DNA of 64,000 nucleotides from Brockia lithotrophica (lineage in GTDB: Bacteria; Bacillota; Bacilli; Thermicanales; DSM-22653): NCBI RefSeq assembly GCF_003633725.1, contig NZ_RBIJ01000003.1, positions 85,582 through 149,581 of the forward strand, in the 5' to 3' direction. How positions within the stretch are numbered: the stretch's first letter is position 1; each line of letters begins with the position of its first letter. Under the pieces are notes generated by a model that was not told where the DNA came from, did no database searches, and saw nothing but the letters and a program-made list of their open reading frames with translations. Of the stretch, positions 1 through 10,293 are shown one piece after another. The translations under genes and the position numbers were made by a program.

Positions 1-1176
1 TAGCAAGGTGTTCAAACTCTTAAGCCAGGGAGCAAAAATCCGGTCGTCGTATTTGAAACTCGAGTCATTTAGACGTTGTCGCTCCAGTTCTTCTTCGTCA
101 AACCGCTCTCCTGGTAAAGAAAACACAGCTACGGTGTTATCCCGATAGAGCAGAGAACCAACTGCCAGGTCCACTTCTACCAGCGCAGCCACTTGGCGAA
201 AAAAATCTTCAATGTCACTCTTAGCGCCCGTCCAATCGCCAATCTTCACTGCCCGGGCCTCGTAGTGCTCCGTACCGAGGGCTACGGTGAGCAGGCGCCA
301 GCGAGTGTTGTTTTTGATAAATGCGTTTATGTATGCTTTTTTGTCACTATCCTTATTCGGTAATTTTAATGATAATTTTTGAGCGATTTTCTTGATATTA
401 TTCTCATCCAAGAAATTAAGTTTTATATCCGGATAGATCTGATAAAGCGTTTTCAAAAGCTCTCCAGCCACCGCACTCTTGAACAGCGCGGCAGCCACGT
501 AAGACTGATCCCAGAGGGTGACGTCGTTGTCGGGTAAGCGGGTTTCGGCTAGGGTGGAGAGGAAAGCACGGCGGATGAAAGAACCCTCACCAATAGCGCT
601 ATTTCGCCATTTCAGCCAGTCGTCGTCTGAGCCCTTGTCGGTGACCAGTTTTTGGAGTTCCTCCAACACCCGGCGGATTTCCCTCACCAGTTGTTCCCAT
701 CCCTGGGGGGAAAGGATTTCCGGCGGGTCGGCTAAGAGGTTGCGCTTGGGATGCCCCCAAGGAGAGGAAAGCCACATGTGGGGGATTGTCTGGCGGAGAT
801 AATTTGACGTCTGTGTAGGCAGGTTCTTTTCAACACCAGAGGTAATACCGTGTGCGGCTTGAAGAAGGCCCAGAAGCCCTGGGCTAGCCTTTGTATGTTT
901 TTCGGTAAAATCGGCGAAGGATCGAGGCCAAGCGTCTTCGGGAATAATGTGACTACACCGCTGCCGTACCCATCCCAGGAGTTTATCCCAAGTAAAAGAG
1001 GTATTTTCCTGTTCATGCCACTTTTTGTAATCATACTTGTTGTTTTCACCGCCGTGTTTACGCAGAAACTCCTCACGCGCCTTACCCGCCATATGGAACC
1101 AACCGATAGCTTCCATGGCCAGGAGCAGGGGACGGCAATTTCGCAGAATTTCCGCAGGAGAAAGGCTGTCCGTCAT
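1..1176 (-). CDS. Cas10/Cmr2-like (possibly Csx11-type) large subunit, partial
   Basis: The frame is open for 392 codons from an ATG at 1176 and runs off the left edge, so only the N-terminal part is present. The start lies behind GGAGG and overlaps the stop of the upstream RAMP gene as ATGA, which implies translational coupling. Near residue 28 there is HMAGK where a Cas10 HD nuclease would have an HD-GK type motif, so this nuclease site may be degenerate. A later stretch ending in SLLYRDNTVAVFSLPGE resembles the palm (GGDEF-like) core. Position after cmr1 and a RAMP gene supports a type III large subunit. Csx11 is my best family guess; the missing C-terminus prevents checking the cyclase motif. 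Confidence 0.6.
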   Translation of the reverse strand, partial: MTDSLSPAEILRNCRPLLLAMEAIGWFHMAGKAREEFLRKHGGENNKYDYKKWHEQENTSFTWDKLLGWVRQRCSHIIPEDAWPRSFADFTEKHTKASPGLLGLLQAAHGITSGVEKNLPTQTSNYLRQTIPHMWLSSPWGHPKRNLLADPPEILSPQGWEQLVREIRRVLEELQKLVTDKGSDDDWLKWRNSAIGEGSFIRRAFLSTLAETRLPDNDVTLWDQSYVAAALFKSAVAGELLKTLYQIYPDIKLNFLDENNIKKIAQKLSLKLPNKDSDKKAYINAFIKNNTRWRLLTVALGTEHYEARAVKIGDWTGAKSDIEDFFRQVAALVEVDLAVGSLLYRDNTVAVFSLPGERFDEEELERQRLNDSSFKYDDRIFAPWLKSLNTLL

Positions 1177-2141
1177 GGCGTACCTCCTACCGAAAGCCAA
1201 GTTTGCACTTTTTTCCAGAGGGCTCCACGATCGCTTTCCTTCACTTCTCCCCCATCCTTATGGAAAGCCCGCCATTCCGTGATCTTCGCCGTCCCCCAGC
1301 CCACGGTGCGTTTGGCGGAGATACCGTAAACAGTAAGTAGGTATTCAATGGCTTCCAATAGCTTGGGAAGCACCTCTTTGGGGTCGGCGCTGAACTTCGT
1401 AGAGTCGGCACTGAACTTCATCCCGGGCCAGGGGGCGTAAAGCAGGGAAAGGGTACCTTTTCCTCCTTCCTCATTAGGCCGTATTTCGGGCACCACCTCG
1501 TAGTAGATAGGTTGGGTACCGGCGCGACGCTCCCGGCTGTGGGGGTTGATCACTTCGAAACCTATCTTGTTAAACCAAGTAGGATAAAACACTAGAGCTC
1601 CCTGACGAAAATTTTCTTTTTCTTCTTTTTCGTTGCCAAAGAGGTGCAAAATCCAGTCGGGGTCACGCCAGTTATCAAGTCGGTTGTTGTGCCGTTCCAG
1701 GTGCTCTCGCAATCCGTTCCGCATTCGACAAGCCCAACGCAACATGCCCTTCCAGGAGGAGGCCGCCATGAAGGGCACACCGAAGACCCGGTCTTTGCGC
1801 ACCGGGTTGTCCAGCACGTGGAAGACCCGGTCATCTTTGGAATACCAAGGGGTAAGGAGTTCGAAGTCTACCTGGAGGCCGATCCAATTTAGGGAGGGTA
1901 GGTGTGAGAAATCGGGAACTACTCCCGAAAGGAAATCACATTTTTGGTTCTTCGTGTCTGATTTCCGCGCTTTATCTATATAATTTTTACGAGCCCTCTC
2001 CTTATCTCCACCTAGAAAGAATCTCAGCGAAACCTCATCTACAAATCCGCTTGCAAGACACTCGAAGGAAACCGATATTTCTTGAGTGTTGTTTATATTT
2101 TCAATTGTATCGGCAATAAACACAAAGTAGTCCCAAGTCAT
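1173..2141 (-). CDS. Type III CRISPR RAMP-superfamily protein (Cmr6/Csm3-like)
   Basis: A 322-residue protein of the repeat-associated mysterious protein superfamily, expected to form part of the crRNA-binding backbone of a type III effector. Typical signs are FGVPFMAASSWKGMLRWA near residues 120-140, a RAMP signature placed before a variable helical region, and a C-terminal glycine-rich stretch GISAKRTVGWGTAKI. The segment before the signature (SKDDRVFHVLDNPVRKDRVF) matches RAMP proteins that I recall next to Csx11-type large subunits. It starts 15 bases after the cmr1 stop and overlaps the cas10-like start by 4 bases. I cannot say which Cmr number it corresponds to. Confidence 0.65.
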   Translation of the reverse strand: MTWDYFVFIADTIENINNTQEISVSFECLASGFVDEVSLRFFLGGDKERARKNYIDKARKSDTKNQKCDFLSGVVPDFSHLPSLNWIGLQVDFELLTPWYSKDDRVFHVLDNPVRKDRVFGVPFMAASSWKGMLRWACRMRNGLREHLERHNNRLDNWRDPDWILHLFGNEKEEKENFRQGALVFYPTWFNKIGFEVINPHSRERRAGTQPIYYEVVPEIRPNEEGGKGTLSLLYAPWPGMKFSADSTKFSADPKEVLPKLLEAIEYLLTVYGISAKRTVGWGTAKITEWRAFHKDGGEVKESDRGALWKKVQTWLSVGGTP

Positions 2142-2156
2142 GTGTCTTCCTCCTTG

Positions 2157-3371
2157 TTAAGAGTGGTTGAATAGCTCACCCAAAATCTGATCGACTGTTA
2201 GAAAATCTATATCTGGGTTAAACTCGTCGCCCCAGGCATCTTTTAGCCGACTCTTCATATTTTCAGGATCAATTTTCTCTTTTGGATTCACAAAGCCGAA
2301 AGTTAGTGCCTTTCCGTTTGTGTTCTTAAAGCTAAACACTTTTTTGCTTTCAGGAAGCTGACCTCCTGTTGCTTTATATCCGGCGATCCATTTATCTGAA
2401 TTTTCATCAGATGATTTTTCCTTTTCACTTGGACGCCCAATCACCATATTGAAAGTGCTTTCGTTGTTATTCAACCTCGCCAGATATTTCCCCTTTACGC
2501 ACCAAAAGTACTTTAGGGAGGCCCAGGCAAAGGGTTTGTAGTCAAAGCCCTTTCGCCATTGTGAATCAATCACATATTTTTCTGCTTCTCCTCGACTGCA
2601 ATTAATATCTTCAGGAGAATGTTCAAGTTTCACTAGTCCAAAATCTATATGGTGTCTTTTACCGGCCCACGATTTTATTTTTTCTGTCTCTCCGTTACTT
2701 TTCTTGACCTCAATTTCTATAGGATCGCCGTGTCGCTTTTCCTTAAGGATTCGCTCAATATCGTCGATACTACTAACCTGTTCTCCGTCAATCTTCAAGA
2801 TGATATCATTTTTACGTAATTTGAGGCCTTTCCGGCTGTTTTTCACTATTACTTGGTTGTTATGTACACCTAAATCGTCTTTACCAAGGTCTTCAATCCC
2901 CCATTCCTTCGACGGCTTCAACACCGTCCTGCCCCCTACCGCACCACATTTCGAGATTAAATTTAGAGTGGCATTCAGCAGACACCACTCCTCTTCCCGA
3001 ATGAAGCGCAAGGGGATGAAGCGGAGGATGAAGGTTTGCTTGGCTTTAATTTGATTCTGAATGACTCGGCCATTTTCATCCAGAACCATCAGTCGGAACT
3101 TGCGCGCCCATCCGGTGCAACCGAAAAGTTCACAAACGACACAGTGATGGTCGGCTTCATTAGGACGCTTTCCATGGTTTGGACAGCGAACCCTTCCGTC
3201 GGTAGGATCACATGCCTTCCCACCCAAACCTCGTACCAAAACTTCGAACCACCACCGGATGGACCCCATAAGTCCGGTGGGAATGAAGCGATTTCCCTTA
3301 CCGTTCGCATCCCCGGTCCAAATGTCCGTCAAAGCCTTGAACTCCCATTCCTTCCATTCGCCAGCACCCAT
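2157..3371 (-). CDS. cmr1: CRISPR type III-B Cmr1 with an inserted PDZ-like domain
   Basis: Cmr1 is a RAMP subunit of the Cmr effector complex. The N-terminus has the typical FKALTDIWTGD and then TGLMGSIRWWFEVLVRGLGGKACDP (read in two parts, residues 11-21 and 32-56). A Cys/His cluster (C63, H66, H75-C77, C80, C85) precedes the conserved LFGCTGWARKFRL. Cmr1 sequence continues through CGAVGGRTVLKPS (142-154). From about residue 165 to 235 there is a segment not expected in Cmr1 that reads as a PDZ fold: GLKLRKNDIILKIDGEQVSS followed by an IERILKEKRHGDPIEIEV strand-helix pattern. Cmr1-like sequence resumes at HIDFGLVKLE. It is the first gene of the minus-strand cmr operon. The frame is open further upstream but has no better start. 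Confidence 0.8.
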   Translation of the reverse strand: MGAGEWKEWEFKALTDIWTGDANGKGNRFIPTGLMGSIRWWFEVLVRGLGGKACDPTDGRVRCPNHGKRPNEADHHCVVCELFGCTGWARKFRLMVLDENGRVIQNQIKAKQTFILRFIPLRFIREEEWCLLNATLNLISKCGAVGGRTVLKPSKEWGIEDLGKDDLGVHNNQVIVKNSRKGLKLRKNDIILKIDGEQVSSIDDIERILKEKRHGDPIEIEVKKSNGETEKIKSWAGKRHHIDFGLVKLEHSPEDINCSRGEAEKYVIDSQWRKGFDYKPFAWASLKYFWCVKGKYLARLNNNESTFNMVIGRPSEKEKSSDENSDKWIAGYKATGGQLPESKKVFSFKNTNGKALTFGFVNPKEKIDPENMKSRLKDAWGDEFNPDIDFLTVDQILGELFNHS

Positions 3372-3616
3372 GGGAAGCCCCCTTCCCGGGAATCCGAAAA
3401 AGCTGTCCCTTTCGGAAGCGAAAAGGAACGCCCTCGAGCCCGGACTTTCCAGAGTATAGAAATTCTACGGCTTTCCCCGGTTTTCCTCCTCAGTTTTTTG
3501 TCGAAAGAGAGGCGACAAGGAAAAATCTCGGGAGTTTCGGGGAATCCCTTTGCGGCGTAACCGCTTTCTTTTGCGTACATCCCGACACTTTCATCGGGAG
3601 TCCCTTAGGATACTTA
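3372..3616. other. Intergenic region between cmr1 and the icd terminator
   Basis: About 245 bases with no convincing gene. The promoter of the cmr operon should lie here. A TATACT hexamer is readable on the minus strand near 3455-3460, but I see no matching -35 box. No CRISPR repeats were found. Confidence 0.3.
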
Positions 3617-3648
3617 AAGGGCTTTCCCGGTGAACCGGGAAAGCCCTT
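3617..3648 (-). terminator. Rho-independent terminator after icd
   Basis: A perfect 14-bp inverted repeat (3617-3630 and 3635-3648) with a four-base loop lies 55 bases downstream of the icd stop. The minus-strand side ends in CCCTTTAAG, so the T tract is short. It marks the boundary between the core metabolic operon and the CRISPR island. Confidence 0.75.
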
Positions 3649-3702
3649 GTAGTCAAGCTGAAATCGCTCTCAGAACGATAGAGCTTTTCCTCGGACTTAC
3701 CC

Positions 3703-5019
3703 TCAAGCGCCTTCCATGTGGCGCACGAGGGCGTCGCCGAAGGCCTGGGTGCCGACGATCGTCGCATCGTCCATGTGGCGCCCGAGGTCTTGCGTCACGA
3801 TGCGCGCCGCCAAAGTCTTCTCCACAGCCCGGAGGAGCACGTCGGCCGCCTCATGCCAACCGATGTAGCGGAGCATCATTTCGCCCGAGAGGATCACGGA
3901 GGTGGGGTTTACCACATCTTTCCCCGCGTACTTGGGGGCCGTTCCGTGCGTCGCCTCGAAGACCGCATGCCCCGTCTCGTAGTTGATGTTCGCCCCGGGC
4001 GCCATTCCGAGTCCGCCGGCAAGGGCCGCGGCGGCGTCGGAGAGGTAGTCGCCGTTAAGGTTCGTCGTGGCGAGGACGTCCATCTCTTCCGGCCGAAGGA
4101 TGAGCTGCTGAAAGGCGTTGTCCGCGATGGCTTCTTTGACAATGAGACGCCCCGATGCCTTTGCCTCCGCCAAGAGCTCCTCGGCCGCCGCCTCCCCCTT
4201 CTCTGCCTTGACGCGCTCGTATTCGCGCCAGGTGAATACGCGGTCTCCAAACTCTTCCTCGGCTACCTCGTACCCCCAGCGGCGGAAACCGCCCTCCGTG
4301 AACTTCATGATGTTCCCCTTGTGGACGAGAGTCACGCTCTTCCGACCGTACTCTAGGGCGTAGCGAATCGCCGCCCGCACGAGGCGCTTGGATCGCCGTT
4401 CGGAGATGGGCTTAAGGCCGAAGGCCGTCGTTCCGGCGTCGAAACGGTCGGGGGCGACGCCCAGGCGTTCGCCGAGAAAGCGGCGAAGGGCTTCGGCCTC
4501 CGGAGTTCCCGCGGCCCACTCGAGTCCCGCGTACACGTCCTCCGTGTTTTCGCGGAAGATCACCGTGTTCACCCGTTCGGGGCGCACGAGGGGGGAGGGA
4601 ACGCCAGGGAAGTAGCGCACGGGGCGGACGCAGGCGTAGAGGTCGAGGAGCTGCCTCAAGGCGACGTTTAGGGAGCGAAAACCCTCGCCGACGGGGGTGG
4701 TCAGGGGCCCTTTGATCGCCACGACGTGTTCGGCGATCGCCGTGAGGGTCTCTTCCGGAAGGTAGGTCCCCGTTTCGCGCAAGGCCTTTTCTCCTGCCAA
4801 AACCTCCTTCCACACGATCTTCCGGCGGTCGCCGTACGCCGTGCGCACGGCGGCATCCAAAACCTTGCGCGCGGCCCTCCAAATCTCGGGGCCGGTGCCG
4901 TCGCCCTCGAGGAAGGGGATCACGGGAAAGTCGGGGACCGAGAGGCGGCCGTCCCGCACGCGAATTGGTTCTCCCGCAGGGAGGAAAGAAGGGTGGGCGG
5001 AAGAGACGTCGGATGGCAT
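3703..5019 (-). CDS. icd: NADP-dependent isocitrate dehydrogenase
   Basis: It catalyses oxidative decarboxylation of isocitrate to 2-oxoglutarate in the TCA cycle. From the ATG at 5019 it has 438 residues (the family is about 420). It contains [12 protein letters not shown], the substrate loop [10 protein letters not shown] with the key serine near residue 116, [14 protein letters not shown], and the cofactor-side [14 protein letters not shown]. The ATG at 5019 has no clear Shine-Dalgarno. A perfect AAAGGAGGT lies seven bases before an in-frame CTG at 5049, which would add ten residues. It follows citZ by 34 bases and ends the operon; mdh, which follows icd in Bacillus, is absent here. Confidence 0.93.
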   Translation of the reverse strand: MPSDVSSAHPSFLPAGEPIRVRDGRLSVPDFPVIPFLEGDGTGPEIWRAARKVLDAAVRTAYGDRRKIVWKEVLAGEKALRETGTYLPEETLTAIAEHVVAIKGPLTTPVGEGFRSLNVALRQLLDLYACVRPVRYFPGVPSPLVRPERVNTVIFRENTEDVYAGLEWAAGTPEAEALRRFLGERLGVAPDRFDAGTTAFGLKPISERRSKRLVRAAIRYALEYGRKSVTLVHKGNIMKFTEGGFRRWGYEVAEEEFGDRVFTWREYERVKAEKGEAAAEELLAEAKASGRLIVKEAIADNAFQQLILRPEEMDVLATTNLNGDYLSDAAAALAGGLGMAPGANINYETGHAVFEATHGTAPKYAGKDVVNPTSVILSGEMMLRYIGWHEAADVLLRAVEKTLAARIVTQDLGRHMDDATIVGTQAFGDALVRHMEGA

Positions 5020-5053
5020 AGGGCACGGCTGCCCGCAGACGCGGGCCAGCCGC

Positions 5054-6196
5054 TCACCTCCTTTCGTGGTCGCGCTGTTCGATGGGGACGTAGGGAACGG
5101 ATACGGGACCGACGTACACCGCCCGCGGGCGGATGAGGCGGTTGTCCGCATACTGCTCGAAGAGGTGGGCCGTCCACCCCGCCGTGCGTGCCACGGCAAA
5201 CATGAGGGGATACATCTCCTTGGGGATCCCCAAGCCGCGGTAGACGAGGGCGGCGTAGTAGTCCACGTTGGGTTTGAGCCCCTTGACTTCTTCCATGTAC
5301 GCTTCGATGCGTTCCGCGAGCTCGAGCCAGACGATTTCTCCGCGCCGGGAAAGGACCTCGCGGGCGAGGGATCGAAGAAGGGGGGTACGCGGGTCGCCGC
5401 GTTTGTAGACGCGGTGGCCGAAACCCATGATCCGTTCCTTGCGCGCGAGCTTGTCCGCCACGTATCGCATCCAATCGCCTTCGGGGCCGATCTCTTCGAG
5501 CATCGTCATCACGCCCTCGTTGGCGCCCCCATGCAGAGGGCCCTTGAGGGCGCCGACGGCCGCGACGACCGCCGAGTACATGTCCGACAAGGTCGAAGCC
5601 ACCGAGCGGGCGACGAAGGTAGAGGCGTTGAGTTCGTGGTCCGCGTGTAGAAGAAAGGTGCGGTCGAGGACGCGGACGTCCTCTTCGGGGGGTTCTTCTC
5701 CTCGAAAGGCGCGGAGAAACGCGCGCGCCAACTTTCCGTCGCCCGCGGCGGCTTCCACCGCCGTCTCCACTTCTTTTCCCGCCCGGTGACGCCCGACTGC
5801 CGCGGCAAATAGGGGCATGCGGGCTACGAGGCGCAGGGCGACGGTGCGCCGGGCCTCGGGCGTACGTTTTTCCGCGTCTTCGTCGAGAAGGGATGCCGCG
5901 TCCACGAGCGCCCGCAAGAGGGACATGGGCGGAGCCGTACGGGGAAGGCGCGCGAGGAACGTGTAAAGTTCTGCGGGGACGTGGGCTTCCCCCGCCAGGC
6001 GGTCGCGAAAGGCGGCGAGCTCTTCCGCCATAGGAAGTCGGCCTTCCCAAAGGAGGAAAATGACTTCTTCGTGTGTCGAGTGGGCGAAGAGGTCCTCGAC
6101 GGCGATACCCCGGTAGAACAGACGCTCGTCGGTGATCTGGGTCACGCCGGACGTCGCCGCCACGACTCCGTCGAGCCCGCGGAGGACGTGCGCCAC
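5054..6196 (-). CDS. citZ: Citrate synthase
   Basis: It condenses acetyl-CoA with oxaloacetate to citrate. A GTG start at 6196 behind GGGGGTGG gives 380 residues, close to Bacillus CitZ (372). The N-terminus [17 protein letters not shown] is typical. Catalytic His regions are visible in [12 protein letters not shown] and MGFGHRVYK, followed by the [10 protein letters not shown] segment near the active-site Asp. A much longer open frame continues upstream through pyk antisense phase but is not coding. A candidate sigma-A promoter lies about 200 bases upstream, so citZ-icd is likely a separate unit from pyk. Confidence 0.94.
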   Translation of the reverse strand: MAHVLRGLDGVVAATSGVTQITDERLFYRGIAVEDLFAHSTHEEVIFLLWEGRLPMAEELAAFRDRLAGEAHVPAELYTFLARLPRTAPPMSLLRALVDAASLLDEDAEKRTPEARRTVALRLVARMPLFAAAVGRHRAGKEVETAVEAAAGDGKLARAFLRAFRGEEPPEEDVRVLDRTFLLHADHELNASTFVARSVASTLSDMYSAVVAAVGALKGPLHGGANEGVMTMLEEIGPEGDWMRYVADKLARKERIMGFGHRVYKRGDPRTPLLRSLAREVLSRRGEIVWLELAERIEAYMEEVKGLKPNVDYYAALVYRGLGIPKEMYPLMFAVARTAGWTAHLFEQYADNRLIRPRAVYVGPVSVPYVPIEQRDHERR

Positions 6197-6396
6197 GCTG
6201 CCACCCCCCGGTCGAAACTTGTCCCCACCCGCACGGACCGGAAGGGACGACAGCTCCCTTCCCGCGCCTTTCGGCGGCCCGCGCGAAAGCCCGAGACGTA
6301 TCCTGGGTTTGGGGCTAAAACACCGTGCTTCTCGGCGGCCCGCACAGAGGCCTAAGGCCCAAACGGCACCACCCGAAACGGGCGGGGATGATGAAT
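6197..6396 (-). other. citZ 5' leader / intergenic region
   Basis: About 200 bases between the predicted promoter and the citZ start, with several small GC-rich hairpins. I found neither a T-box (no AGGGTGG-type motif) nor a recognisable riboswitch. The part between 6433 and the pyk stop at 6529 holds nothing I can name. Confidence 0.3.
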
Positions 6397-6425
6397 AGAA
6401 TAGCGCATCGAACGGACGGAACCAA
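6397..6425 (-). promoter_or_regulatory. Predicted sigma-A promoter of citZ-icd with overlapping dyad
   Basis: On the minus strand a TTGGTT -35 (6425-6420) and TATTCT -10 (6402-6397) are 17 bases apart. A perfect 6-bp inverted repeat (ACGGAA, five-base loop, TTCCGT at 6416-6432) covers the -35 box and could be an operator. This is sequence inference only. Confidence 0.5.
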
Positions 6426-6528
6426 ATTCCGTACGGATGCTCTGCGGCGCGGCGGCAACCCCCAGCTGCACGCCGCCCGAAAGACCTCGGGTGTTCCGGA
6501 GAAGACAGTTCTTTTCGGCGAGTAACGA

Positions 6529-8295
6529 CTACAGGATTTTGGCGTACCCGGCGTAAATCCGCCCTTCCCGCACGTCCACGGTGAGCTCCATCCCGGTGTG
6601 TACCTTCTCCGTGATCCGCTCCACCCCTACGACCGCCGGAATCCCGAGGCTCAGGGCGGCGACCGCCGCCTGCGAGGTCATGCCGCCTTCCTCGGCGACG
6701 ACGGCGCGGGCGTTGCGCAGGTACGGAACGTCCTCCTCCGAGACGTGGGAGGTGACGTAGACGTACGGCTCTTCCGGAAGGGGGAGGTCTTCCCCCGGAC
6801 GACGGACGAAGGCGCGGGCCGTCACCACACCCTCTCCGATCCCGAGGCCGCGGCCTACGACGTCTCCGACGACGTGGACCTTGAGGAGGTTCGTGTTTCC
6901 CGCCTCGCGGACGGGGATCCCCGCCGTGAGGACGACGAGGTCGCCGCGGGAGATGAAGCCGCGTTCGAGGGCGATGGCGATGGCCTGCTCGAGGACCGCC
7001 TCGATCGTGTCCCCGGGTTCCGCCACGTAGGGAAACACGCCCCAGACGAGGCGCAGGCGGCGAGCGACGCGCGGATTGGGGGTCACGGCCACGATCGGGC
7101 GGTGGGGACGGCAGCGGGCGATGTTGCGCGCCGTATAGCCGCTTTCCGTGGGCGTGAGGATCGCCCGCGCGCCTAGGGACTCCGCTACCTCCGCCACCGC
7201 CCGGCTCAAGACGGCGGTGTGCGTCACCTCGGCATCGAGCCCCCGGGCCCGCCGGTAGAGTTCCGCCCCGAAGTGCTCCTCGGTCCGGAGGGCGATCTGC
7301 GCCATCGTGCGCACCGCCTGCACGGGGTAACGGCCTACGGCCGTCTCCCCGGACAGCATCACGGCATCCGTACCGTCGAGGATCGCGTTGGCGATGTCGC
7401 TCGCCTCGGCCCGCGTCGGCCGCGGGTTCTCGATCATGGAGTTGAGCATCTGAGTCGCTGTGATCACCGGCTTCCCCGCCCGGTGCCCCATGGCGATGAG
7501 GCGCTTTTGGATGAAGGGGACGTCTTCGACGGGGATTTCCACGCCGAGGTCTCCGCGGGCGACCATGATCCCGTCGCTTACGGCGAGGATTTCCTCGGCG
7601 TTTTCTACCCCTTCTTCGTTTTCGATCTTCGCGATGATCGGGATCTCCCGGCCCTCCGCTTCGAGGATGCGCCGAATCGCGTACACGTCCTCGGCACGGC
7701 GGACGAAGGACGCCGCAATGAAGTCGAAATCGTGGGCGATGGCGAAGCGGAGGTCGGCCTCGTCGCGTTCCGTGAGGCTCGGGAGGGGAAGGCGAACCCC
7801 GGGTACGTTGACGCTCTTCCGCTCGCCGAGGAGCCCGCCGTTCTCTACGCGGGCGAGGATCTCTCCCGGTCGGACTTCTTCTACGCGGAGGCCGATGAGC
7901 CCGTCGTCGAGGAGAATCCGCGTTCCCGGAGCGACGTGGCGCCAGAGGTCGGCGTAGCTGAGGGAGATGCGCTCGGCGTCGCCCGGGACGTCCTCCGCAA
8001 CGAGGCGAATGCGTGCCCCTTCCTCCAGGCGAAGCGGCTTCTCCTTGAGTCGTCCGGTGCGAATCTCCGGGCCCTTTGTGTCGAGGAGGAGCGCGACGTC
8101 TTCGGAAACGCTCCGGACGAGGCGCACGCGGCGCGCGTGCTCTTCGTGATCGCCGTGGGAAAAGTTGAAGCGGAGCACGTCGCAGCCCGCATCGAGGATG
8201 CCGCGCAGGACTTCGGGATCGTCCGTCGCGGGCCCTAGGGTGCAGACGATCTTCGTCATCCGCCGCCGTTGTCCGTCGGACATGGATTTTCCCAC
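6529..8295 (-). CDS. pyk: Pyruvate kinase with C-terminal PEP-utiliser domain
   Basis: It converts phosphoenolpyruvate and ADP to pyruvate and ATP. It has 588 residues from a GTG at 8295, or 584 from an ATG at 8283; both lie behind GAGGGGTGGG. The KIVCTLGPAT start, NFSHGDHEEH, IIAKIENEEGVENAEEIL and MVARGDLGVEIP are canonical, as is the ATQMLNSMI segment. The last 110 residues form the extra PEP-utiliser-like domain (GGMTSQAAVAALSLGIPAVVG) found in Bacillus and Geobacillus enzymes. It begins three bases after pfkA, so the two glycolytic genes are co-transcribed. Confidence 0.96.
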   Translation of the reverse strand: MGKSMSDGQRRRMTKIVCTLGPATDDPEVLRGILDAGCDVLRFNFSHGDHEEHARRVRLVRSVSEDVALLLDTKGPEIRTGRLKEKPLRLEEGARIRLVAEDVPGDAERISLSYADLWRHVAPGTRILLDDGLIGLRVEEVRPGEILARVENGGLLGERKSVNVPGVRLPLPSLTERDEADLRFAIAHDFDFIAASFVRRAEDVYAIRRILEAEGREIPIIAKIENEEGVENAEEILAVSDGIMVARGDLGVEIPVEDVPFIQKRLIAMGHRAGKPVITATQMLNSMIENPRPTRAEASDIANAILDGTDAVMLSGETAVGRYPVQAVRTMAQIALRTEEHFGAELYRRARGLDAEVTHTAVLSRAVAEVAESLGARAILTPTESGYTARNIARCRPHRPIVAVTPNPRVARRLRLVWGVFPYVAEPGDTIEAVLEQAIAIALERGFISRGDLVVLTAGIPVREAGNTNLLKVHVVGDVVGRGLGIGEGVVTARAFVRRPGEDLPLPEEPYVYVTSHVSEEDVPYLRNARAVVAEEGGMTSQAAVAALSLGIPAVVGVERITEKVHTGMELTVDVREGRIYAGYAKIL

Positions 8296-8298
8296 CCC

Positions 8299-9270
<972 letters not shown>

Positions 9271-10293
9271 TCAACTCCGCGTACCGTCGGGAGGCCGATC
9301 CTCTTCCTCCGCCGCTTCATCGCCGTCCACGGAGGAGAGGAGCGAAGAAAAGCGTCCCACGCTCCGAAGGCGGCGATACCGCCGCTCGACGAGGTCTTCC
9401 GGAGGCACTAAGAGGAGCTCATCCAAAGCGAGGCGAAGGAACCGCCGGATTTCCCCGTAGACCGCCTCGGGATCCTTGTGCGCGCCCCCCAGGGGCTCGG
9501 GGACGATGGCATCGATCACGCCGAGCTCGAGTAAGTCCCGGGCCGTGAGCTTCAACGCGGCCGCCGCCCGCGGGGCCTCCTTGGCGTCGCGCCAGAGGAG
9601 GGCGGCCGCGCCTTCGGGGGCGATCACGGTAAACCAGGCGTACTCGAGCATGTACAGCCGGTCGGCGACGGCCAGGGCGAGGGCGCCGCCGGAAGCCCCC
9701 TCGCCCACGACAAAGGTGACGATAGGGACGCGGAGGCCAGCCATCGTCCACAGGTTCTCCGCAATGGCCAACCCTTGTCCCCGCTCTTCCGCGCCTTTCC
9801 CGGGATATGCCCCCGGCGTGTTCACGAAGGTGATCACGGGGCGGCCGAACTTTTCCGCCTGACGCATGAGGCGGAGGGCCTTGCGGTTCCCCTCCGGATG
9901 CGGCATCCCGAAGTTCCGGCGGATCTGTTCTTCCGTAGTCTTTCCCTTTTGGTGCCCGATTACGGTCACGGGGAGGCCTTCGAAGAGCGCGATCCCGCCG
10001 ACGACGGCCGGATCGTCGCCGTAGAGGCGGTCCCCATGGAGCTCGAAAAAGTCCTCGAAGACATGCTCGACGATCTCCAGCGTCGTCGGGCGCTCCGGAT
10101 GGCGCGCCACGAGCACGCGTTCCCACGGACCGAGGTTCCGGTATAGCTCTTCGGCGAGGGCGCGGGCACGCGCTTCCAGACGCTCGATCTCGTCGCGCAG
10201 GTCGATTCCCTTCTCCGCCATGAAAGCTTTGAGCTCGCGGATCTTGAGTTCCAGGTCGAGGAGGGGCCGCTCGAAGGGGAGTTCACCGGCCAC
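9271..10293 (-). CDS. accA: Acetyl-CoA carboxylase carboxyltransferase subunit alpha
   Basis: With AccD it forms the carboxyltransferase that makes malonyl-CoA for fatty-acid synthesis. A GTG at 10293 behind AGGAGGG gives 340 residues and overlaps the accD stop by 11 bases, suggesting coupled translation for equimolar subunits. Family motifs include [51 protein letters not shown] and [18 protein letters not shown]. The C-terminal 25 residues are acidic and poorly conserved. Confidence 0.95.
   Translation of the reverse strand: MAGELPFERPLLDLELKIRELKAFMAEKGIDLRDEIERLEARARALAEELYRNLGPWERVLVARHPERPTTLEIVEHVFEDFFELHGDRLYGDDPAVVGGIALFEGLPVTVIGHQKGKTTEEQIRRNFGMPHPEGNRKALRLMRQAEKFGRPVITFVNTPGAYPGKGAEERGQGLAIAENLWTMAGLRVPIVTFVVGEGASGGALALAVADRLYMLEYAWFTVIAPEGAAALLWRDAKEAPRAAAALKLTARDLLELGVIDAIVPEPLGGAHKDPEAVYGEIRRFLRLALDELLLVPPEDLVERRYRRLRSVGRFSSLLSSVDGDEAAEEEDRPPDGTRS

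Noticed and set aside
3329..3580. An 83-codon minus-strand frame upstream of cmr1
   Set aside because: It overlaps the cmr1 start out of frame, is Arg/Ser/Gly-rich and matches nothing known.
3372..3616. Possible CRISPR repeats beside the cas genes
   Set aside because: No repeated unit of 25-40 bases occurs; the only strong symmetry is the icd terminator.
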